From assembly GCF_009765835.1 (NCBI RefSeq), contig NZ_LMUS01000004.1, forward strand, positions 165,244 to 229,243: a stretch of DNA of 64,000 bases, read 5' to 3'. The number at the start of each line of letters is the position of its first letter. Position 1 is the stretch's first letter. Positions 9,066 to 17,056 of this stretch are shown in pieces. A program made the position numbers and the translations under genes. The notes under the pieces were generated by a model. It made no database searches, had not been told where the DNA came from, and was given only the letters and a program-made list of their open reading frames with translations. This DNA comes from Granulicella sp. L56. GTDB lineage: Bacteria; Acidobacteriota; Terriglobia; Terriglobales; Acidobacteriaceae.

Positions 9066-9818
9066 TCAGTTGTCGCGCACTGTTGCCACGATGCAGATGT
9101 GGCAAGGAAGACCGAAATAGACGCACCGCACCTCAAATCCGGTGCGCTGTAATAACTCCCGACTATTCTTTTCATCGAAGACATGGTGATGCAGGCACCG
9201 ATGGGAAAAGTTATTCAGGGACCGCTCCCGGAATTGCTCTGCGGACCCTGCACCGGGATCCATGCTGAGATCGTGCTTCTCCAGAATCTCCGGAACATGG
9301 GTGAGATCGTCTTCTCCCGTATTCCGCTTGAAATCTTCGAGCATATGGTCCACACTCGTCGGTTCGCGACGATGGTCGAAGGTCTTTCGGTGGTCCGGCA
9401 GCGCAAGGATCAGCGCGCCAGATGGACGGATAACCCTCTTCCATTCTTTCAACGCCTTCACGGGATTGGCGAAGTGTTCCAGATTGTGAGAAGACAATAC
9501 AAAATCGTACGTGTTGTCCTCGACAGAGACCAAGTCCGAGCCATCGCAGAAGATGCTCTTGCCGGAATCCCTTTCAGCATCGAATTTGTAGTTATCCTGC
9601 TGTTCCGCCCAGACAGTAGACCGCGAAAAATCGCAATTATCCAAACTACCTACGTTTGGATAAAGTTCAAGTGGTTGGCGACGCCGAAAGACCTCGCTCG
9701 GGCCGCCAATCTCCAGTCCAATTTTGTCGACGACATAGGGCAGATAGACATGTCGGTGGATACGACTCTGAGCGATGCATCTGAGACGTGTGGTTGCACG
9801 CTGAACTAACTGTGGCAT
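9066..9818 (-). CDS. class I SAM-dependent methyltransferase
   Basis: A 250-residue protein with a Methyltransf_11-like core. Motif I appears as GLEIGGPSEVF (about 34-44), which differs from the usual GxGxG but is typical of one polysaccharide-associated subgroup. YDFVLSSHNLEHF (about 104-116) is the motif II region, followed by KEWKRVIRPSGALILALPD. It lies at the end of the glycosyltransferase cluster, tail to tail with the GT2 gene (19 bases apart), so a role in O-methylating a surface sugar is a reasonable inference. The ATG at 9818 is preceded by a GGGGGT stretch rather than a classic site. Confidence 0.75.
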   Translation of the reverse strand: MPQLVQRATTRLRCIAQSRIHRHVYLPYVVDKIGLEIGGPSEVFRRRQPLELYPNVGSLDNCDFSRSTVWAEQQDNYKFDAERDSGKSIFCDGSDLVSVEDNTYDFVLSSHNLEHFANPVKALKEWKRVIRPSGALILALPDHRKTFDHRREPTSVDHMLEDFKRNTGEDDLTHVPEILEKHDLSMDPGAGSAEQFRERSLNNFSHRCLHHHVFDEKNSRELLQRTGFEVRCVYFGLPCHICIVATVRDN

Positions 9819-9858
9819 ACCCCCACATCTTATCGTGTTATCGCAAATGCTGATTCAG

Positions 9859-10335
9859 CTAGATATGACAGCTCACCATGCCGCGCTTCTCCAGATAACG
9901 CTGGTGGTACTCCTCAGCCTTCCAGAATGTCTTCGAAGGCTCTACCCTGGTGGCAATCGGTTGGCGGTAGGTGCCAGAGGCGTTCAGTTCGGCGATCTTC
10001 GCTCGTGCCTCGGCGAACTGCTGCTCGTTGTGGGTGAAGATGACGCTGCGATACTGCGTTCCCCAGTCCGGCCCCTGGCGATTTACCTGGGTAGGATCGT
10101 GAAGCGCGAAGAATGCGTCAAGGAGTGCCTCGTAGGAGAGACGGGACGGGTCAAACTTAACTTGTACGACTTCCGCGTGGCCGGTGCGGTCGCTACAAAC
10201 TTCTTGATAGGTCGGGTGTTCGAGGTCTCCGCCTTCGTATCCTACTGCTGTGTCAATAACGCCTGTGAGTTCACTAAAACGGGTCTCTACACCCCAAAAA
10301 CATCCTGCTCCAAATGTTGCCTTTTCAATTGCCAC
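9859..10335 (-). CDS. msrA: peptide-methionine (S)-S-oxide reductase MsrA
   Basis: A 158-residue enzyme that reduces methionine S-sulfoxide in proteins. The catalytic motif GAGCFWGVE is at residues 9-17, with the nucleophilic Cys at 12. Other family landmarks are AVGYEGG, HPTYQEVCS, GHAEVVQV, DPTQVNRQGPDWGTQYRS and the C-terminal EEYHQRYLEKRG. The start is GTG at 10335 with AAGGAG six bases upstream. It ends in CHI without the extra resolving-Cys tail of longer MsrAs. Standalone gene. Confidence 0.97.
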   Translation of the reverse strand: MAIEKATFGAGCFWGVETRFSELTGVIDTAVGYEGGDLEHPTYQEVCSDRTGHAEVVQVKFDPSRLSYEALLDAFFALHDPTQVNRQGPDWGTQYRSVIFTHNEQQFAEARAKIAELNASGTYRQPIATRVEPSKTFWKAEEYHQRYLEKRGMVSCHI

Positions 10336-10537
10336 GAAATACTCCTTTGCTGATTCATTGGATGCGCTGGGTTCAAGTTTGTCATCGCCACCTCCTGTGA
10401 ATAGCTCGAGTATTTTGTGCCTTAGGCGATACCTGCGTCAAGTGCGCCAAATAGCACTCAAGGGGAAGGAGCGCAACCAAGGGATAAGGCAATCTTGACC
10501 AATGTTTACTTCAACTTAGACGAATCCGTTTTCGCAC

Positions 10538-10571
10538 GCGGCAAAGCCGCCGTAAAGCCAGCTACAAGCTG
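10538..10571. repeat. REP-like double hairpin
   Basis: Two adjacent perfect small palindromes: GCGGC-AAA-GCCGC (10538-10550) and CAGCT-ACA-AGCTG (10559-10571). They sit downstream of rluB on the minus strand, separated from its stop by T-rich sequence. The arrangement is like repetitive extragenic palindromes. No T run follows, so I do not call it a terminator. Confidence 0.4.
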
Positions 10572-10604
10572 ACTTACCTAAAAAACAAAGAATGAAAAAA
10601 GAAG

Positions 10605-11543
10605 TTAAACCGGTCTTCGTCGAGGTGCTGTGGATTTCCCTGTAAACGTGCGGCGCGGCTTGCTCGACTTCGGTTTCGCAGGAGTTTTGAGCTGCGCAAA
10701 TTCCGGCGTCTTCCTCTTCGGAACGACCTTCTGGCCCTTGGCAGCACGTCCTAGTGCGGTCACTTCACCCGGAGTCAGTTCCCGGAACTCACCCGGCGGC
10801 ACATCGAGTCGAAGGGCCCCATAGCCGATACGGCGAATCTTTTCGACATGGTTTCCGATCTCTTCGAACATCTTGCGAAGTTGCCGATTGCGTCCCTCGG
10901 TCAGCGTCAGCTCGTACCAGGGATTATCTCCTCCGCGCACCAGCTCAATCCTGGCCGGGGCCGTAATGACACGGTCGCGGCGTCCACTACGAACTTCATT
11001 CAGGCGTCCACGATCGATCATGATGCCGCGGCGAATCTGATCGAGCCCGCTGGCCGCCGGCTGCCCGCTCACCTTCACCAGATAAGTCTTCTCCACCCCT
11101 GCGGCTGCCTTCGAGAGCGAGTTCGCCAACTCCCCGTCATTGGTCATCAGCAACAGTCCTTCGGAGAGGTAGTCGAGACGGCCCACAGGGTAAAGCCGCA
11201 CATGGTCGCCATGCGGTCCCTTCTGCTTCGTCATCAGCTCCATGACAGTGGGGCGCTTCTCTGGATCGTCCAGCGTTGTGACATAGCCACGCGGCTTGTT
11301 GAGCATGTAGTAGCGCTGCTGCTCCCGACCATGGAGAAGTTTCCCATCGACGCGGATATGGTCTTTTGAAATGTCGTGGCGGGTGCCGAGTTCCTTGATG
11401 ACAGTGCCGTTAACCTGCACGCGTCCATCGAGGATGATCTGTTCGGCCTTGCGGCGGCTGGCGATACCGGCCTGCGCAAGAATCTTCTGGAGGCGGTCGC
11501 CCTGAGGAGCGTCCTGAGGCTTATTAATGGATTTCGTTGTCAT
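10605..11543 (-). CDS. rluB: 23S rRNA pseudouridine synthase, RluB/RsuA family
   Basis: A 312-residue protein with an N-terminal S4 RNA-binding domain (RLQKILAQAGIASRRKAEQI, about 18-37) followed by the RsuA/RluB catalytic domain. The catalytic Asp lies in PVGRLDYLSEGLLLMTND. The motifs KPRGYVTTLDD and GRNRQLRKMFE are also typical. It isomerises a specific uridine in 23S rRNA (position 2605 in E. coli for RluB); the exact site here is inferred. The C-terminal 50 residues are Lys/Pro/Arg-rich and probably disordered. It lies 71 bases downstream of scpB, a common bacterial neighbourhood. Confidence 0.93.
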   Translation of the reverse strand: MTTKSINKPQDAPQGDRLQKILAQAGIASRRKAEQIILDGRVQVNGTVIKELGTRHDISKDHIRVDGKLLHGREQQRYYMLNKPRGYVTTLDDPEKRPTVMELMTKQKGPHGDHVRLYPVGRLDYLSEGLLLMTNDGELANSLSKAAAGVEKTYLVKVSGQPAASGLDQIRRGIMIDRGRLNEVRSGRRDRVITAPARIELVRGGDNPWYELTLTEGRNRQLRKMFEEIGNHVEKIRRIGYGALRLDVPPGEFRELTPGEVTALGRAAKGQKVVPKRKTPEFAQLKTPAKPKSSKPRRTFTGKSTAPRRRPV

Positions 11544-11614
11544 CTTCCTGTCTTTCTGACTGCGGGGCTGCTCATCGCGGTCGTGAGTGCTGCTCTTTGG
11601 ATTGTACCTCGCCG

Positions 11615-12646
11615 CTAATTTTCGCCTTGCTGTGCGGGATCTTCGGACGCTTCAACAGGGGCTTCCTCTTCGTTCGCAGAGGCGCCCTTAACCTCTGATT
11701 GGGCATCATCGGCATCGTCTTCCAGCTCCACATCGAGAGGATCGTCCTCGGCGTCGGGGCTGCCATCGGCCTGGGCAATATGGGTATGCTTCTCAGACTC
11801 AAGCTCTTCGGCGGTCTCCGGAGCGTGGTGCTCCATCGGGATCTCTTCCTGCTCGGCCAGTTCGCCCGCCATCTTCTCGAACTCCTCGATGCTGGGCAGC
11901 TCGTTGATGTCCTTGAGACCGAAGCGCAGCAGAAAGTCGCGCGTCGTCTTGTAGAGGATCGGCCGGCCGATGACCTGCTTGCGCCCGGCCGTGGTAACCA
12001 GCTTGCGCGCCATCAGACTGCCCAGTACGCCACCAGAATCCACACCGCGAATCTCCGAGATTTCGGGCGCCGTCACCGGCTGCTTGTACGCAACCACGGC
12101 CAGCGTCTCCAGTGCCTGCAACGACAGTTTCAGGGGTGGCTTCAGCGATTTGACGAAGCCGCGGACGGCATCGTGGTACTCCGGCTTGGTGGCCAGCCGA
12201 TAACCGCTGGCAACCTCGCGAATCTCCAGACCGCGATCTCCATTGGCGTAATCGTTGATGAGCTGGTCGAGCATAGCGCGGAAGTACTCCCGCAGGCGGC
12301 GCTCTTTCTCCTTTGTCTCACGCACGGCCTTCTTGTCGTCCGACGCGGCATCAGCCGGAGCTTCGCTTCCCTGCTCAGCCGCCTCGACCGAAGCCTGTTC
12401 GCTAGCTGGCGGCTCGGGGGTCTCTCCTTCACTCGCCGACGTCGCTTGTTCCGGCTCGTCAAGCACCTCGCTGTTGAGGGCCTCCTCATCAGACGGAGCC
12501 AGTTCTAAATCAAGCGATTGCTGGGCCGCTTCAATCTGGTCGAGTTCGGCCTGGGCTTCCTGCCCAAGCAGCCCAACAAGTTGGGCCAGCGTGACTGGCT
12601 CTTCCGAGGCATAGATGACGGCTTCGATCTTGGCTTTAAGACTCAT
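11615..12646 (-). CDS. scpB: segregation and condensation protein B with acidic insert
   Basis: ScpB is the winged-helix subunit that, with ScpA, completes the SMC condensin. The N-terminus (KIEAVIYASEEPVTLAQLVGLL) and the core (GLEIREVASGYRLATKPEYH, then ALETLAVVAYKQPVTAPEI, IRGVDSGGVL and GRPILYKTT) are clearly ScpB. It is 343 residues, against about 180-230 usually. The extra length is an acidic, Ala/Ser/Pro-rich insertion at about 45-118 inside the first winged-helix domain, plus an acidic C-terminal tail of about 85 residues. No scpA is visible in the window. The start is the ATG at 12646, divergent from the macrodomain gene. Confidence 0.92.
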   Translation of the reverse strand: MSLKAKIEAVIYASEEPVTLAQLVGLLGQEAQAELDQIEAAQQSLDLELAPSDEEALNSEVLDEPEQATSASEGETPEPPASEQASVEAAEQGSEAPADAASDDKKAVRETKEKERRLREYFRAMLDQLINDYANGDRGLEIREVASGYRLATKPEYHDAVRGFVKSLKPPLKLSLQALETLAVVAYKQPVTAPEISEIRGVDSGGVLGSLMARKLVTTAGRKQVIGRPILYKTTRDFLLRFGLKDINELPSIEEFEKMAGELAEQEEIPMEHHAPETAEELESEKHTHIAQADGSPDAEDDPLDVELEDDADDAQSEVKGASANEEEAPVEASEDPAQQGEN

Positions 12647-12722
12647 AATTTATCCACTAAGCATACCAACGCCGCACTCGCTTGCCGGTATCTCAATATT
12701 ATGTTTTAGTTCCGGAGGCCAA

Positions 12723-13232
12723 ATGGCTCGGTTCGAAGTCTTTCGCGGCGACATTACGAAGCTCCAGGTCGATGCCATCGTCAACGCGGCCAACTCCTCT
12801 CTGCCGGGCGGAGGAGGCGTCGATGGTGCCATTCACCGCGCAGCAGGTAAAGAGCTGCTTTGCGCCTGTGAGAAGCTGGGTGGCTGTCCCACTGGCTCGG
12901 CCAAGGCCACACCCGGCTTCAATCTTCCGGCAAAGTGGGTCTTCCACGCCGTTGGGCCGGTCTGGAGCGGGGGCACTCATAACGAACCCGAATTGCTGGC
13001 TGGCTGCTACCGCCGCTGCATGGAGCTTGCCCGCGAGCACGAGGCAAAGTCCATCGCCTTCCCGGCAATTTCGACTGGAATCTATCACTTTCCTCGGCAG
13101 CAGGCTGCAGAGATCGCCGTCCGGGCAGTCCGGGAGCATATACAGGCAAGCGGTTTAGACCAGGTCATCTTCTGCTGCTTTGACGAGCCCACAGCGCAGA
13201 TCTACGAGAAGGTCCTCGCCATGGGCAACTGA
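12723..13232 (+). CDS. macrodomain protein (O-acetyl-ADP-ribose deacetylase type)
   Basis: A single macrodomain of 169 residues. Motifs are DAIVNAANSSLPGGGGVDGAI (ADP-ribose distal site, with the catalytic Asn and Asp of MacroD enzymes) and FPAISTGIYHFP (the phosphate-binding loop). It should bind ADP-ribose and probably hydrolyses O-acetyl-ADP-ribose or mono-ADP-ribosyl links. I place the start at the ATG at 12723, which has GGAGG four to five bases upstream; the longer open frame from 12615 lies in scpB and its promoter. Single-gene unit. Confidence 0.93.
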   Translation: MARFEVFRGDITKLQVDAIVNAANSSLPGGGGVDGAIHRAAGKELLCACEKLGGCPTGSAKATPGFNLPAKWVFHAVGPVWSGGTHNEPELLAGCYRRCMELAREHEAKSIAFPAISTGIYHFPRQQAAEIAVRAVREHIQASGLDQVIFCCFDEPTAQIYEKVLAMGN

Positions 13233-13360
13233 AGTGGCATAATTTTGCATTTTAGGGAAAACTCTTGCCTATATTTCAGCCAAAGTTCGCTTGTAACCCC
13301 GAAAAATCTACCTTCTATTGGGTATTTTCGTTTGGCATGCAAACTGCTTATTAGCTCGGC

Positions 13361-14362
13361 ATGTTCCTCAAAAAGTTTCTTCTCCTCTCTGCTAGCTTGT
13401 CTCTCTTCGCAGGTGTGTGCCATGCCGAATCGATGCCATTCGGGATCGCCAGTGCATATAACCTGGTCGCCTTGGGTACCGTAGATGCGAACGGCAACAC
13501 GTTGATCGCAGGAAATATCAGCACCAACGCCGACATTACCGGTCGCGTCGCCGCCGCCAACCAGATCACCGTCGGCACCACCATCGGCAGCAGCCTCAAC
13601 GCCGACCCCTATGGCTCGGCAGCGACCTACGACTTCGTCTCCGCCAACGGCCTCAACTCGGGCGAGCAGTTCAACCTGAATAGCCACGGCAACGCCTACG
13701 CTCCAGGCAGCAATGGCAACTTCAACTTCAACGGCGGCGGCCATCGCGTCACCACCGGTTCGTCGGGCATTGACTTCAACTCCCTGCGCACCTCGCTCGA
13801 CGCCGAAACGCTCACTCTCGCCGCGCTCACCTCTACTGGCAGCGTGCTCGGCACCAACCAGCCCGGCGTCAACCCTTCCTTCTTTGTCCTGAAGGGTACT
13901 GACCCCAGCTTGAACATCTTCAACATCACCGCAGCGGAGTTTGCCGACACCAACCACCCCATCGACATCCAGGCACCCGCGGGTTCCACCATCATCATCA
14001 ACGTCGCCGGAACCAACGTCACACTGGGCACCGGACTCTACTACAACCAGAACCAGACCTCCGGCGACAGTGCAGCCGACGCCGATATCCTCTTCAACTT
14101 CGCCACCGCGCAGACAGTCACGATCGATGGCCAGTTCAGCGCCTCTATCCTTGCTCCCTTTGCAGTTCTCAGTGGAAACAGCCAGATGGCCGGCAACTTT
14201 ATCGCTGCCCAGATCGGCCAGACCGGAGAAGTACACAATGTAGAGTTCACGGGCACGCTTCCCGATGGACCAAGTGCAGTCACACCAGAACCCGCTTCGC
14301 TGATGCTGATGGGTACGGGGATGCTCGGCTTAGCCGCCGCGCTTCGCCGCAGACTAAGCTAG
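13361..14362 (+). CDS. choice-of-anchor A family PEP-CTERM protein
   Basis: A 333-residue exported protein. A signal peptide (MFLKKFLLLSASLSLFAGVCHA) is followed by the choice-of-anchor A domain pattern: AYNLVALGTV near the start, repeated DITGRVAAANQITVG-like strands, FNITAAEF and SILAPFAVLSGN, and HNVEFTGTLP near the end. The C-terminus has a PEP-CTERM signal: TPEPASL, a hydrophobic helix, then RRRLS. Such proteins are cut and anchored or released by an exosortase, usually in bacteria that make extracellular polysaccharide. No exosortase gene is in this window. A strong terminator follows. The molecular function of the domain is unknown. Confidence 0.85.
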   Translation: MFLKKFLLLSASLSLFAGVCHAESMPFGIASAYNLVALGTVDANGNTLIAGNISTNADITGRVAAANQITVGTTIGSSLNADPYGSAATYDFVSANGLNSGEQFNLNSHGNAYAPGSNGNFNFNGGGHRVTTGSSGIDFNSLRTSLDAETLTLAALTSTGSVLGTNQPGVNPSFFVLKGTDPSLNIFNITAAEFADTNHPIDIQAPAGSTIIINVAGTNVTLGTGLYYNQNQTSGDSAADADILFNFATAQTVTIDGQFSASILAPFAVLSGNSQMAGNFIAAQIGQTGEVHNVEFTGTLPDGPSAVTPEPASLMLMGTGMLGLAAALRRRLS

Positions 14363-14381
14363 TAAAAAGCAAAAGCATAAA

Positions 14382-14413
14382 AGCCCCGGCCAACCAGCCG
14401 GGGCTCTTTGTTT
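14382..14413 (+). terminator. intrinsic terminator between the PEP-CTERM gene and pit
   Basis: AGCCCCGGC (14382-14390) pairs perfectly with GCCGGGGCT (14397-14405) around CAACCA, followed by CTTTGTTT. A-rich sequence on the left side could let it also serve the convergent phosphate transporter gene on the minus strand. Confidence 0.85.
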
Positions 14414-14418
14414 GGTAT

Positions 14419-16023
14419 CTACTTCGTGAAGCTGCTGAACAACCAGTAGAGCGCTCCCGATAGAACCGCCGCTGCCGGCAGCGTGAAGACCCACGCCAGC
14501 GCAATATCCCGAATCGTGGACATCTGCAGCCCGCTCCTGTTCGCCGCCATGGTTCCGGCCACGCCTGAAGACAGCACATGCGTTGTACTGACTGGCAGCC
14601 CATACCCATCGGCAGCCAGAATCGTGACCATGGCAACCAGTTCGGCACTCGCTCCCTGTGCATAGGTCAGGTGGGTCTTGCCGATCTTCTCGCCAACGGT
14701 AACGACGATGCGCTTCCACCCCACCATGGTTCCCAGTCCAAGAGCCAGCGCTACGGCTACCTTGACCCAGGTAGGAATGAACTTGGTCGAGATATCGAGA
14801 AAGCCCTTGTAGTTATCGAGCACCTTCTGGTCGTTGCCGCTGACCTTGGGTCCGTACTTCGGCAGCAGGCGTAATGTCTCGCTGGTCAGATACATCTGGT
14901 TGCGCACGTTGGCCTGCATCGCTGCTGGAACCTTGCCCAGCGATCCATACCCAACCGCCTCGTTGCGAATGTCGCCTACCATCTGCTGCAGCGCGAGCAT
15001 CGTAGACGGCTGAAACTGGTGCGAGCTGACAAAACGCTCCAGTTCTGCCCCGCTATCGGCGATCACGGTTCCCGGAGTGACATAGTTTTCTACGGTACTG
15101 ACCACCTGCTGCGAGACCGCCGCAAACGTCTGGGTCTGCCGCGCCCCTACAGCGTGGTTCAGTGCATAAGCCGTCGGCACTGTACCCACCAGAATCAGCA
15201 TGATCAGCCCCATACCCTTCTGACCATCGTTGGAGCCGTGTGCGAAGCTGACGCCCGTACAGGTAAGGATCAGCAGCGCGCGAATGTAGAGCGGCGGCGG
15301 CTCCGTGCCTTTCGGAGCCTCATACAGCCGCGGATCGCGCATCACAAACTTGAAGAGCAGAAACACCAGCGCGGCCATTACAAACCCCACCAGCGGAGAG
15401 AACAGCAGCGCTTTGAACACCTTCGTCGCCTGTCCCCAGTCAACGCCGCTGGTTCCATTGACGCCGTTCATCAACTGGTTGGCAAAGCCCACTCCTAGAA
15501 TTGAGCCGATCATGGTGTGCGAGCTCGAAGCAGGCAGGCCGCGATACCACGTAGCCAGGTTCCAGATGATCGCCGCTACCAGAAGGGCGAAGACCATGGC
15601 GAAGCCCGACCCCTTGCTCACCTTCAGGATCAGCTCCACCGGCAGCAATGAGATCACGGCAAAGGCAACCGCGCCCGAGCTGGTCAGCACGCCCACAAAG
15701 TTCCACAGTCCAGACCACGCCACCGCGAAGTGCGGCTCCAGCGAGTGCGTATAGATCACCGTCGCGACTGCATTCGCCGTGTCGTGAAAACCATTGACGA
15801 ACTCGAAGCCAAGGGCAATCAACAGAGCCAATCCGAGCAGAAAATAGGGAAAGACGCTCGCAGTGTGGACCACCGAAAGATCGCTGGCCAGCTTACTGAT
15901 GATGTAGCCAAGCCCCCCAACCAGCATCAGCGAAAAGATGATGATGCCGATTTTTCCAGGGGAAGATTTCTTCAGCTTTTCGTCAAGTACGGAACTCGGG
16001 GGCAGTACAGCGGGTGTAGCCAT
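14419..16023 (-). CDS. pit: PiT family inorganic phosphate transporter
   Basis: A 534-residue membrane protein with about ten transmembrane segments. The family signature GFHDTANAVATVIYTHSL lies near residue 60-80 and its inverted repeat VSTTHVLSSGVAG near the C-terminus. A second GSNDGQKGMGL motif occurs at the middle. A hydrophilic region of about 110 residues lies between the two halves, as in E. coli PitA. It imports metal-phosphate by proton or sodium symport. The ATG at 16023 has AAGGTGA seven bases upstream; a TTG two codons before is less well placed. No PhoU homologue is adjacent. Confidence 0.93.
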   Translation of the reverse strand: MATPAVLPPSSVLDEKLKKSSPGKIGIIIFSLMLVGGLGYIISKLASDLSVVHTASVFPYFLLGLALLIALGFEFVNGFHDTANAVATVIYTHSLEPHFAVAWSGLWNFVGVLTSSGAVAFAVISLLPVELILKVSKGSGFAMVFALLVAAIIWNLATWYRGLPASSSHTMIGSILGVGFANQLMNGVNGTSGVDWGQATKVFKALLFSPLVGFVMAALVFLLFKFVMRDPRLYEAPKGTEPPPLYIRALLILTCTGVSFAHGSNDGQKGMGLIMLILVGTVPTAYALNHAVGARQTQTFAAVSQQVVSTVENYVTPGTVIADSGAELERFVSSHQFQPSTMLALQQMVGDIRNEAVGYGSLGKVPAAMQANVRNQMYLTSETLRLLPKYGPKVSGNDQKVLDNYKGFLDISTKFIPTWVKVAVALALGLGTMVGWKRIVVTVGEKIGKTHLTYAQGASAELVAMVTILAADGYGLPVSTTHVLSSGVAGTMAANRSGLQMSTIRDIALAWVFTLPAAAVLSGALYWLFSSFTK

Positions 16024-16199
16024 AAGCAAGTCACCTTAGCGCGCGAAATGGGGGAGGTAATGTGAACGATAGGGAAGAAATGCGAACCCTGCGTTACAAC
16101 CGCGTTAAAGATGAGCGATTATCAGTCCGTTCTATCGGAAGGCGCAGGCTATGATGGACGCGCACAAAAAAGACGATACCGATCGGAGTAAGCAGCAAA

Positions 16200-16910
16200 A
16201 TGTCAGTCGCCCCAAGCCTTGGCAAAGCAGCCATTCTGAAGCATCTCGCCATCTGCCTCGCATTCACCACAATGGCTGCGGCCCAGGCGGCCCCCAGCAC
16301 AGCTGCTCCCATCCGTCTGGTTGGAATCCGCGCCACACTGAACAAAACTCTCGATACCCAAAGAGTAAAAGAAGGTGACCCGGTCTCTGCCAGACCAGAG
16401 GCGAAGCTCCACCTCGCCGACGGCGTCGACCTCGAGACCAGCAGCAAACTGCTGGGCCACGTCGATACGGTTCAACCGTCAACCGACAAGAGCGACTCCG
16501 CCATCACCGTCACCTTCGATAAGGTGCTCTTCAAAGATGGCCGTCAAATCTCCGTCAAGGCGACGATTCTCTGGATAGGCCAGCCCCCTAGCCTCCTCAA
16601 TCCGACCGAAGTCTCCGCGCCCGCCGATAGAACCACGCCCGGCGTAGGGGTAGGCGCCGGAATGAGTGGCACACCGCCCTCTCAGGGCTATCAGGGCTCA
16701 GAGATAGCCGGGTTGCCAAAACACCACCGCGACACACCTGCCGCCGTGCCACCGCCAACCGGAGTCTTCTCGCAGCCGAACGCCATCCCCGGCGTCAGCT
16801 TCGCCAGCGATATTCGGAAGCCCGAATCTGGTTCCTTCACCGCCGCTGGCCATAACGTGCACATCCCCGGCGGAACCGTCTTCGCCTTCGCCCTTGCTCC
16901 ATCCCCATAG
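16200..16910 (+). CDS. secreted protein of unknown function
   Basis: A 236-residue protein I do not recognise. It has a likely signal peptide ending near AAAQAAPSTAA (about residue 30). Next come an all-beta-looking segment (IRLVGIRATLNKTLDTQRVK, then VTFDKVLFKDGRQISVKATILW, about 95-120) and a long Pro/Gly/Ser-rich region (about 125-190). The C-terminal strand-rich part ends FTAAGHNVHIPGGTVFAFAL. The first and last parts look like the TrbI/FHA-type beta fold often seen in acidobacterial secreted proteins, but that is a guess. The ATG at 16200 has GGAG eleven bases upstream. Confidence 0.6.
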   Translation: MSVAPSLGKAAILKHLAICLAFTTMAAAQAAPSTAAPIRLVGIRATLNKTLDTQRVKEGDPVSARPEAKLHLADGVDLETSSKLLGHVDTVQPSTDKSDSAITVTFDKVLFKDGRQISVKATILWIGQPPSLLNPTEVSAPADRTTPGVGVGAGMSGTPPSQGYQGSEIAGLPKHHRDTPAAVPPPTGVFSQPNAIPGVSFASDIRKPESGSFTAAGHNVHIPGGTVFAFALAPSP

Positions 16911-17056
16911 CCCACACCCAGCCATCCCACTGCCATGCCATTACCGTAGACCTCTTCAATGGATGCAGATCAGACACAAATCAATGCAAAATAGGCACAA
17001 CAGAAGACAGATGAAGTCTGGGGATGGAAAGCCATCGTCAAGCAATTGACAGGCTA

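Noticed and set aside
11699..12508. A 269-codon plus-strand open frame inside scpB
   Set aside because: Antisense to a certain gene, with no domain.
13202..14236. A 344-codon open frame antisense to the PEP-CTERM gene
   Set aside because: It is full of Gly/Val/Asp runs typical of antisense to a GC-rich gene and has no family features.
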